Of a stretch of 64,000 nt of DNA, positions 54,668-61,830 are shown in pieces. Made by a program: the position numbers and the translations under genes. Location of the stretch: positions 2,904,345-2,968,344 of the forward strand of contig NZ_CP014226.1 in the NCBI RefSeq assembly GCF_001545155.1, in the 5' to 3' direction. The DNA is from Halomonas chromatireducens. Its GTDB lineage: Bacteria > Pseudomonadota > Gammaproteobacteria > Pseudomonadales > Halomonadaceae. The notes below the pieces were generated by a model. It did no database searches. It was not told the DNA's origin and was given only the letters and a program-made list of their open reading frames with translations. Position 1 is the stretch's first letter. Each line of letters begins with the position of its first letter.

Positions 54668-55255
54668 TCAGCCGGCGCAACGCGCGGCGGGTAGCTCGAG
54701 GTCAACCGGTGCCAGCTGCGCCGCCTCTCTTTCACGACGCTTGCGGGTCTTGCCGGCACGGGAAGGCGGCATGCAGATACCGCAGACGTAGTCATGGTCG
54801 GGAGAGTGAGCATGAGCCACGAAATGGCCGCTGCACTGGGTACAGGTCGACTGTTGCAAAAGGTCGCTTTCGAAGAAGCGCACCAGTGTCCAGGCACGGG
54901 TCAAGCCCAGTACCGGCTCGACCTGGTCGATGCTCACCTGCTCACTGTAGAGTCGATAGGCGGTAACGAAGGCTTGCATCCGCTCGCACTGCTGGTCCTC
55001 CCGCAGGCTGCGGAAAATATTATAGAACAGCGAGGCATGCACATTCGGCAACCAGGTGATGAACCAATCGGTGGAGAAAGGCAGCATCCCCTTGGGGGGG
55101 GACATGCCGCGCACCTCCTTGAAGAGACGTATCAGACGCGCCCGACTCAGGTCGGTCTCGGTTTCAAGCACTTGCAGACGCGCACCCAGCTCAATCAGCT
55201 CGATGGCCAGCTGAACTTGCTGCATCTCAGTAACAAGGCTTTTCTGTTGCGTCAT
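54668..55255 (-). CDS. flhC: Flagellar master regulator subunit FlhC
   Basis: FlhC binds DNA with FlhD as a D4C2 complex to turn on class II flagellar genes. It has 195 residues. Zinc ligands Cys138, Cys141, Cys158 and Cys161 (STCTQCSGHF, YVCGIC) match the enteric pattern nearly residue for residue. The start overlaps flhD by 4 bases (ATGA). The C-terminal basic tail (RAGKTRKRRERE) resembles that of FlhC relatives. FlhDC as master regulator contrasts with the FleQ-type control of many polar-flagellated relatives. Confidence 0.97.
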   Translation of the reverse strand: MTQQKSLVTEMQQVQLAIELIELGARLQVLETETDLSRARLIRLFKEVRGMSPPKGMLPFSTDWFITWLPNVHASLFYNIFRSLREDQQCERMQAFVTAYRLYSEQVSIDQVEPVLGLTRAWTLVRFFESDLLQQSTCTQCSGHFVAHAHSPDHDYVCGICMPPSRAGKTRKRREREAAQLAPVDLELPAARCAG

Positions 55256-55584
55256 GCCTCGCCCCCCCGTGCAATGGATCCCGCACCACGCCCTGCCATC
55301 AGCAGAGAAGCATGGAACTGGGACAATCCATTGTCACGGGGGTTATCGACGACTTGACGCAACTGCTCGGCCCCATCGAGACCGAAATGGCAGAGCAACT
55401 GGTTGGTGCGGGCCAGGCGGGTCAGTTGGGCGGCACCCAGCGACTGAATCAGGTCTGCCGTCTCATCATCGAGTTTCAGGCGAAATATCGCCGCAGGCCG
55501 GTCGTCGTTGAGCAGGCGCTGAGCCAGCAACAGATAGGCTAGGTTGAGCTCCTGGATATCATCCAGGTGATTCGTGGTCTTCAT
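55252..55584 (-). CDS. flhD: Flagellar master regulator subunit FlhD
   Basis: ATG 55584 follows AGGGAACC and gives 110 residues, the family length; the frame continues upstream without support. DIQELNLAYLLLAQRLLNDDR and LDDETADLIQSLGAAQLTRLARTNQLLC are the conserved helices. It partners with FlhC from the overlapping gene. Confidence 0.96.
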   Translation of the reverse strand: MKTTNHLDDIQELNLAYLLLAQRLLNDDRPAAIFRLKLDDETADLIQSLGAAQLTRLARTNQLLCHFGLDGAEQLRQVVDNPRDNGLSQFHASLLMAGRGAGSIARGGEA

Positions 55585-55913
55585 GTCGGTTCCCTGCACG
55601 CGGTGGCCGCGTGTCCTTATATTTTTATGTTGGTCCATTAAGTGCCAAGGGCTGCCGAAGAAAGCGCATCAGCAAAAGCCAAAACAGCACTCGAAAAGGG
55701 ACGTTCTTTCTACGGCCTCCATTGTGAGGTTTTGAAACGGTGTTGCCAACCAGCCAAAAGCATTAGAATGTCAACATCAATGATGAGAAAAATAAGCCTC
55801 TGCCATTCTTTTGTTAACCCTTTGGCCAGACAAGGAAAAAAAAGAACAATCGCATCTTGACAAACTGACAGACAAAAGTTTACGAAATATATTATAACAT
55901 TTTTTTACATTTC
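55585..55913. other. AT-rich control region upstream of flhDC
   Basis: No gene is supported in this 329-bp stretch. It is far richer in A and T than its surroundings, especially 55860-55913, as expected for the regulated flhDC promoter. On the leftward strand there is a TTGACA at 55769-55774 and a TATAAT-like stretch near 55893-55900, but I cannot pair them into one convincing promoter. A T-run on the leftward strand at about 55838-55846 could end the flhX transcript. Confidence 0.5.
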
Positions 55914-56195
55914 TTAACGTTCCTGTGATGTATCCGAGAGCTCATAGACCCACACCAGCAGCTCGGCAATGGTCTGGTAGAGCATCGGCGGAATGCGTTC
56001 ATCAAGGTCCAGGCCCATCAGCAGCGCTACCAGTTCAGGGGCATCATGAACATAGATTCCCTGCCGCTTAGCCTCGGCCAGAATCCGGTCAGCCATATCG
56101 CCATAGCCTTTCGCCATGACCCGGGGCGCGTCATCACCGTCCCGGTACGCCAGGGCAATTGCCTGCCGACGCTTCTCAGGTCCTTTCTCCGTCAC
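55914..56195 (-). CDS. FlhB C-terminal-domain homologue (FlhX-like)
   Basis: This 93-residue protein corresponds to the cytoplasmic C-terminal part of FlhB without membrane helices. It reads AIALAYRDGDDAPRVMAKGYGDMADRILAEAKRQGI, then ERIPPMLYQTIAELLVWVYEL. The position of the autocleaved NPTH is absent, so it corresponds to the fragment after cleavage. FlhX-like proteins can substitute for the FlhB C-terminus in hook-length switching. The start overlaps the fliK-like gene by 20 bases, as often seen for these two. Confidence 0.85.
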   Translation of the reverse strand: MTEKGPEKRRQAIALAYRDGDDAPRVMAKGYGDMADRILAEAKRQGIYVHDAPELVALLMGLDLDERIPPMLYQTIAELLVWVYELSDTSQER

Positions 56196-57531
56196 TGGGA
56201 CCCTCCTCGCCCAAGTGCCGAACGTCGATCAGCACCGTCGACATGCCGGCCGCTTTCAAGCGCTCCTCGAGCCTTACGACACCCCGCTGCAGTGTCACCA
56301 AGGTGCCCTCATCATGCGTTTTCAGCTCGAGCCTGACGTCCGTGTCGCGCAGCCACATCGCAACACGGATGTCCCCTAGACTGGGCACCCTGAGCTGAAG
56401 CTCGGAGTGCCAGGTTTCCCGCTCCGACTGTCCGTCATCGCCCTGCTCACCTTCACCTTCGCGTTTGGCGCCAGCAGGCAGCTGCACCATCAGGGCCATG
56501 AAGATGCCTGACCAGACATCGCCCTCCCAGCGCAGCATGGGCGTCACCAGCATCTCCAGCTGGTGCCGAACCAGGCCCTGAAGACTCTCGTGGATGGCCT
56601 CGCCACCGGCCGGCCGGGCCCGAGACAGGCCCTCTCCCTGCTCCCGAACAGCAGCTCCCGCATCACCGGCAGCCTGCAGAGGGCTAGCGGCACCACGACC
56701 GGGCGCCGGCGTATCGCGCAGCGAAGCAGCCGAGCTCTCAGCGCCACTTCCGCCATGCGCTGTCGCTTGAGTACCGACCCCTTGGCCACCCCCTGCACTA
56801 CCCGGCAGCAGCCCAGCGGTAGTGGAATATGTGCCGGCCTGAGCCGCCTGGCCCTGGAGCGTTCCGCTACCGGCAGCCAGCGGAGGCGCCAACGAACCCG
56901 GAGCGGCTGCCGTCAGGCTGCCCGCCCCCGTCGCCCCGGGGGCAGCTCGCGGATCCGGCGCTGCTGCACCAGGCGCCGTAGATGCCGGAGAGAAGCGCAG
57001 GGTTCGCCACATCTGCGGCTCGCGCTCCAACTGCTGGCGGCTGACCTCTCCGCGATACCAGCGCGAAAGGTGGGATTCATAGAAAAGGCCGCTGTCGCGC
57101 ACGCCAGCCTGCAGACGGCTCGCCAGCGTCGAGGCACTCGGCGCTTCGTCCAGCGCCATCAGGGGTGATGTGGCAGAGAGTACCGAAGGTGGCGCCGGGA
57201 AGCGCACCAAGAGATCGGCAATGGTACGGGCCGACGGGCTGAAGTGGGTCTGAATGGAGGCTGGCGAACGGGCAGTATCCGTCTGGCCGGCAGGTGTATC
57301 GCCCCGCTGTGACGGAGTCGTGGTGCCTGAGAGAGGAGCCGCAGCGGGGCGACGGCCATCCAGCCGTGAATCGCTATGCAGCGCCCTGGGCCCTTCGCCG
57401 GGATCCACCGCCCTTACCGGTTCGTTCAGGTCACGCGGCGGCGCCGTATCGATGCGTTTGCCCAGCACCTGATGGAGCAGGGTATCAGCAGAGGCGTGAT
57501 ACCACTCACGAGATTCCTTGGCCGAAGTCAT
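56176..57531 (-). CDS. FliK-like flagellar hook-length control protein
   Basis: This 451-residue protein has a long low-complexity Ala/Gly/Pro/Ser-rich middle (about 185-330) and a C-terminal domain (about 335-430) with SELQLRVPSLGDIRVAMWLRDTDVRLELKTHDEGTL, resembling the Flg_hook domain that signals to FlhB. It overlaps fliT by 26 bases and the FlhB-like gene by 20. A canonical fliK normally sits with the fliE-J genes, so this may be a paralogue acting with the FlhX-like protein. Confidence 0.75.
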   Translation of the reverse strand: MTSAKESREWYHASADTLLHQVLGKRIDTAPPRDLNEPVRAVDPGEGPRALHSDSRLDGRRPAAAPLSGTTTPSQRGDTPAGQTDTARSPASIQTHFSPSARTIADLLVRFPAPPSVLSATSPLMALDEAPSASTLASRLQAGVRDSGLFYESHLSRWYRGEVSRQQLEREPQMWRTLRFSPASTAPGAAAPDPRAAPGATGAGSLTAAAPGSLAPPLAAGSGTLQGQAAQAGTYSTTAGLLPGSAGGGQGVGTQATAHGGSGAESSAASLRDTPAPGRGAASPLQAAGDAGAAVREQGEGLSRARPAGGEAIHESLQGLVRHQLEMLVTPMLRWEGDVWSGIFMALMVQLPAGAKREGEGEQGDDGQSERETWHSELQLRVPSLGDIRVAMWLRDTDVRLELKTHDEGTLVTLQRGVVRLEERLKAAGMSTVLIDVRHLGEEGPSDGERT

Positions 57532-57889
57532 CAGCGCTGCTCACCACCGAGGATGCCTGCTTGCCGTAGCTGCGGTGCAGGTCACGCTGGCGACGCGAAC
57601 TGTCCATCAGCTGTCCCAGCTCGTTGCGACGCGCAAGGAGCTGCTCTCGAATCGCCAGGTCGTCGGCCAGGATCGACTCGAGCAGCTCGGCCTTGCGCTG
57701 AACGCCCTCATCATCGAGCTCGGCCGCCTTGTCGAGCTCTCGGAGACGATCTGCCAACTGGAGGTAACCGGACTGACGCTCAATCAGCACGTCCCACTCT
57801 CCGGCTCTTGCCAGCTCGAGCATGATAGCGACCTGGCGCCTGAGCTGGGTATAACCCTCCAGAACAGCGCGTGCAGTGGTGGTGGCCAT
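57506..57889 (-). CDS. fliT: Flagellar chaperone FliT
   Basis: This 127-residue all-helical protein (GYTQLRRQVAIMLELARAGEWDVLIERQ...RRNELGQLM) sits directly after fliS with no gap. FliT is the export chaperone of FliD and in enterics also binds FlhC. The sequence is diverged, so the call relies mainly on size, helical pattern and the fliD-fliS-fliT order. Confidence 0.85.
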   Translation of the reverse strand: MATTTARAVLEGYTQLRRQVAIMLELARAGEWDVLIERQSGYLQLADRLRELDKAAELDDEGVQRKAELLESILADDLAIREQLLARRNELGQLMDSSRRQRDLHRSYGKQASSVVSSADDFGQGIS

Positions 57890-58309
57890 TCAGCCTTGCG
57901 CTCCCGTGACGCCGATCTCACGCCACGCCGAGGCGATGTCCTCCAACAGCTGCTCTGCCTGGTCGAGACTCTCCTGGTCGTTGTGCAGATTCGCCGCCAA
58001 CAGCAGCCGCGAGACATAGTCGTAGAGCGAACCGAGGCGCTCGGCGATCTCGCCGCCCTTCTCGGTATCCAAGGCGGCCAGAAGGCCATTGTTGACGATA
58101 TCCAGCGCCTTCGAGATGGACTTGCCCTTCTCTGCCACATTGCCGGCCTGCATATGGATGCGAGCGGCACGAATAGCGCCCTGGGCACCGTCGAACAGCA
58201 TCACGATCAGCTGATGCGGGCTTGCCGACATCACGCCGCTTTCCACGCCAACCCGGGCATAAGCTCCGGCCCCGCGGCCATAGGCGGCGGCTCCTCGCAT
58301 GGTACTCAT
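57890..58309 (-). CDS. fliS: Flagellin export chaperone FliS
   Basis: ATG 58309 (MSTMRGAAAYGRGAGAYARV) matches the usual FliS start, ten bases after AGGAG, and gives 139 residues; ATG 58318 is close behind the same site. ASPHQLIVMLFDGAQGAIRAA and the helical bundle with LGSLYDYVSRLLLAANL are typical. FliS prevents premature flagellin polymerisation. The flagellin gene itself is not in the window. Confidence 0.95.
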   Translation of the reverse strand: MSTMRGAAAYGRGAGAYARVGVESGVMSASPHQLIVMLFDGAQGAIRAARIHMQAGNVAEKGKSISKALDIVNNGLLAALDTEKGGEIAERLGSLYDYVSRLLLAANLHNDQESLDQAEQLLEDIASAWREIGVTGAQG

Positions 58310-58390
58310 GGCAGTCATTCTCCTGTCGTGGTCGACCGTCGTATCACGAGACCGGCCCTGCCGGGCATCGTGCCCCGGCTCGCCAGCCAA

Positions 58391-59785
58391 TTATTTCTTG
58401 CGGCCCAGCTGAGCGTTCATCATGTCGAACTGCTGGAACAGATAGTCACTGGTCTGGTTCATGGTGGCGATCATGCTGTCGAGCTGGCCGAACTGAATCC
58501 GATAGCGATCGATGGTTTTCTCGATGCTACGCTCCATGCGCTCGAAGCGGTCGGCCAAACTGCTGAGACGTGTCTCCAGGCCGCGCTTGGCATTGTCCAG
58601 CAGGCCTCGATCACCAAGCATCTGATCCAGGGATTCATTGAGCTTGCCGGCCATGCCCCCGGCCTTGTTCTGCCCGGCGAAGAAGGCCGACAGCGCCTCG
58701 GGCTGATTGGCGACAATATTGCTCAGACGATCCTCATCGAGCTTGAGCTTACCGTCACGCTGCAGTGAAATGCCGATATCCGACAGCATGCGAAGCTCGC
58801 CTTCGCCCACGCCGCCGGCCAGCACGCTGCGCATGCGGTTCTCAACGGTGCGCAGGGTATTGTCACCCAGCAGCTCGCCCGCATCCCCGGTATCGGCATT
58901 GAATTTCGTCAAGCCGCTGATCGTGCTGCGCATATCGTTGTAGGCCTTGACGAAGCCGCTGACTGCCTCGCGAATCGCCAGGGTATTGCGCTCGACAACA
59001 ACGGTGACTGAGGAACCTTCAGCAGTCGTTTCGGAAAGGTCCAGCGTCACACCCTGGATGGCGCCCTTTACCTGGTTTGACTGGCTGGTGATGCGGATAC
59101 CATTGACTTCCAGCACGGCATTCTGGGCTGCCACGACTTGAGACATGCTACCTGCTGCATCGGGTTCGGCGCCAAGGTCGAAGCTAAAGCCATTTTCGCC
59201 TCCCAGAGCAACCGACTGGATTGCCGCATTCTCACCGGTGGCATTGGCGGTCAATACCAGGCGATAGGGGCTGTCAGGGTCGCCGTCATTGACGATGGAG
59301 GCCGTCACTCCCGCTTTCTTGGCATTGATGGCATCACGAAGATCGGAGAGCGAACTGTTCGGTGCAAGATCAATAGAGACTGCTTTCGCCTTGTCACCCG
59401 TTCCGACGGTCATCGTCAGTTCACCGCCAAACTTGGCGCCCTCGGCAAAACCACCCGTCGCAACGCTCTGGGCACGCGCCAGCTCCTTGACGGCAACATC
59501 AAAGCGGCCGGGCTGGGCTGCGGCGCTAGCTGCCGCCTTCACGCCACTTCCCGTCACATTGCTGCCCACGCTCTGGAAAAACTTCGAGTCGTTGAGCTTG
59601 GCCGCCGCGCTCTGGAAAGTCGCCAGGGCGCCCTGCAGCTTGCCATAGGCCGAGATTCTGGCCTGATGGCTTTTCTGCTGCAGCTTGATCGGCTCGAGCT
59701 TGCCCCGCTCAGCGGCATTGAGCTGATCCAGCAGGCCATTCAGGTCGAGCCCTGACCCGATACCCAGTGACGTGATTGTGGTCAT
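58391..59785 (-). CDS. fliD: Flagellar filament cap protein FliD
   Basis: FliD caps the filament and folds incoming flagellin. It has 464 residues from ATG 59785. The N-terminus SLGIGSGLDLNGLLDQL and C-terminus ...YRIQFGQLDSMIATMNQTSDYLFQQFDMM are the conserved coiled-coil ends that form the leg domains. The head region in the middle is variable. A near-consensus sigma-28 promoter lies 88-114 bases upstream, so fliD-fliS-fliT-fliK-like-flhX is probably one late operon. Confidence 0.97.
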   Translation of the reverse strand: MTTITSLGIGSGLDLNGLLDQLNAAERGKLEPIKLQQKSHQARISAYGKLQGALATFQSAAAKLNDSKFFQSVGSNVTGSGVKAAASAAAQPGRFDVAVKELARAQSVATGGFAEGAKFGGELTMTVGTGDKAKAVSIDLAPNSSLSDLRDAINAKKAGVTASIVNDGDPDSPYRLVLTANATGENAAIQSVALGGENGFSFDLGAEPDAAGSMSQVVAAQNAVLEVNGIRITSQSNQVKGAIQGVTLDLSETTAEGSSVTVVVERNTLAIREAVSGFVKAYNDMRSTISGLTKFNADTGDAGELLGDNTLRTVENRMRSVLAGGVGEGELRMLSDIGISLQRDGKLKLDEDRLSNIVANQPEALSAFFAGQNKAGGMAGKLNESLDQMLGDRGLLDNAKRGLETRLSSLADRFERMERSIEKTIDRYRIQFGQLDSMIATMNQTSDYLFQQFDMMNAQLGRKK

Positions 59786-59872
59786 GATGGTTCCTTTTTC
59801 ATCCCGGCTATTCTGACAGGCCCGGCGCCAGGGGTTCTGGCGAAAAGCCCGCGACCTTGGGGTTATTTCCCT

Positions 59873-59899
59873 GTATCGGCTCAGCGGCGCATAACTTTA
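59873..59899 (-). promoter_or_regulatory. Sigma-28 promoter of the fliD operon
   Basis: Read leftward: TAAAGTTA, 11 bases, GCCGATAC. Each box has one mismatch to the FliA consensus and the spacer is exact. This is the best sigma-28 site in the window. Confidence 0.85.
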
Positions 59900-59980
59900 G
59901 TGTCGGGCCGCATCCCAATTTCCATCCCGCTGCCGGCACCATTTCCACACTGCAGATGGCGCCCGAGGGCCACGCCGGAA

Positions 59981-61666
59981 TCAAGTGGAGACAGGTATCT
60001 CCTCGACGGGCTCACCCAGGCGGGCAACCACATTGCCGCGCAGCACCTCGCCCAGCGCCTCGCCCGGGGGCTCAATGGCTTCGGTCAGCTGCACCTGAAA
60101 TGGCTTGCCCTGCTGGTCCAGTCGCTGTATCCAGGCCATGTCGCCATTGCCGAAGCGCACCAGCGAACCGATCGGGCGCAAGCCAAAATGCTGGATATAG
60201 CGCTTCACCCAGCGCGGATCGAACTGGCCGGGACTGCTCAGCAGATGCCGGTAGACGGCATCGATGCGCCAGGCCGGACGGTCGGGCCGGTCGCGACGCA
60301 TGGCATCGACCACATCCACCACCGCGCTCATGCGGGATAGCTCCTGCAGATGGTCGCCATCATGCCCGGCCGGATAGCCACTGCCATCCAGGCGCTCGTT
60401 GATTCCTCCCACCACCGCCTTGACCACGCCCGCCGAAAGCCACTGGCATCCGTCCATGGCTTTGCCAAGCAGCGCAACATGCATCTTCAACTGAGCGTAA
60501 CCGCCCTCGTCCAGCGAGGTGGCCGAGAGCAGGTGTCCGGGAATCATCCCCTTGCCCAGGTCATGCACCATGGCACTGGCTGCCAACGCCTTGCGCACAT
60601 CCCGCTGTATTTTGGTGCCATCGGCAAGGGCCAGGATATGAGCGGCCACCGAAAGCCCATGCCTCACCAGCAGTGGCTCCCGAGACAGGCAGCGGGTGGC
60701 GAAGAGCAGCGACTCCATATCCTCATCGGCCAGCATCAGCAGCATATCGGCATGCCGGGAGAGCTGAACCGCATCGATACGCCCTCCCTGCTGCAATTCC
60801 AGCAGCTGGCCGTCCAGGTATCCGGCAACCCTTGCCAGCCGGCGCGCCATGGGCGTGGGGTAGCTCAACAGGTTGCGCCGCCCCACCGGTGCCGAGGCAG
60901 CCGCCTGGCTCTGGAAGAGCATGGAGGGCAGGCGACCGACATCCGCCTCTTCCGCATGACGAGACGATTCCCGCTCGATCTCGCGAACGAAGAACCACAG
61001 CTTGCGTTCCTGGTCGGCCTTGCAATCCTCGAACCTGAAACCAACGCGTATGGTTTGACGATCACTGTCGGCCACGGTATGGCAGGCCCTCGCCTTGATC
61101 GCAAAGCGTGTGCCATTGGGAAAACAGAGTTCGATCTCGATCATCGGCGTCGCCGACAGCAGCGAAGCGGCCGAGGCTGGCAGCTCCAGCTGACACCCCT
61201 GCTGCGAGAGATCCTTGAGGTCGCCCTGGACGGTCGCTTCGCCTTCTCCATCGCCACGCAGGATGGCACCCACCTCCATGCCCAGCCGCAGCCGGGCCCG
61301 GAATGCCTCTCGACGCTGCATCTCTTCAAGATAGAGGGGGTATTCGCAGTGGCAGACCACCCTGCCGGCCACGGTTTCAGAATCCACCACCTTGAGCAAC
61401 GGGGTGCGCACGATCTTGCCGTGAGCCTGGCCCAGCAGGCGAAATCCCACCCCGCGCTTGAGTTCACCGCCGATTTCGCGCACCGCGGTGATATCCACGA
61501 TCAGCGACTCCGCGGGCACCTGCTCCATGAGCACCACCGGAAGCGGTGTGCTTTCGGGCTTGTCAAGCAGCAGCGATGCTCCACCCGGCTGAATCATCGA
61601 CTCCAGCAGCAATTCGATTTCTGCCGGACTGCCGACTCGAACAAAGTCATCTAGCGCCTTCGCCAT
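59981..61666 (-). CDS. YcgR/PilZ-like c-di-GMP-binding protein fused to an HD-GYP-like domain
   Basis: ATG 61666 gives 561 residues after a purine-rich AGAGG. Residues about 10-105 resemble the YcgR N-terminal flagellar-brake domain. Residues about 112-235 form a PilZ domain with QRREAFRARL (RxxxR motif) and DLKDLSQQGCQLEL (DxSxxG), so c-di-GMP binding is expected. Residues about 315-480 form an HD-GYP-like domain with MVHDLGKGMIPG (HD) and GSGYP, but the metal-binding HH of HHExxDGxGYP is replaced by IN (GINERLDGSGYP). Hydrolysis may be lost. A PilZ brake joined to this domain fits regulation of motor function near fliD. Confidence 0.82.
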   Translation of the reverse strand: MAKALDDFVRVGSPAEIELLLESMIQPGGASLLLDKPESTPLPVVLMEQVPAESLIVDITAVREIGGELKRGVGFRLLGQAHGKIVRTPLLKVVDSETVAGRVVCHCEYPLYLEEMQRREAFRARLRLGMEVGAILRGDGEGEATVQGDLKDLSQQGCQLELPASAASLLSATPMIEIELCFPNGTRFAIKARACHTVADSDRQTIRVGFRFEDCKADQERKLWFFVREIERESSRHAEEADVGRLPSMLFQSQAAASAPVGRRNLLSYPTPMARRLARVAGYLDGQLLELQQGGRIDAVQLSRHADMLLMLADEDMESLLFATRCLSREPLLVRHGLSVAAHILALADGTKIQRDVRKALAASAMVHDLGKGMIPGHLLSATSLDEGGYAQLKMHVALLGKAMDGCQWLSAGVVKAVVGGINERLDGSGYPAGHDGDHLQELSRMSAVVDVVDAMRRDRPDRPAWRIDAVYRHLLSSPGQFDPRWVKRYIQHFGLRPIGSLVRFGNGDMAWIQRLDQQGKPFQVQLTEAIEPPGEALGEVLRGNVVARLGEPVEEIPVST

Positions 61667-61830
61667 CCTTGCCTCTTCTTCTGTACAGGCCAACCCTTCC
61701 TAGCCGGGCCAGCCCAAGACTGTATCAATGTGTCAATCCAACGGCCCGACCACGCTCAGGCCAGAGTGACACGGACAGCGTCCGCTTAATGACGTCCGCA
61801 TATTGCTTGCCCGTTGCGTCTTCCACTCGA

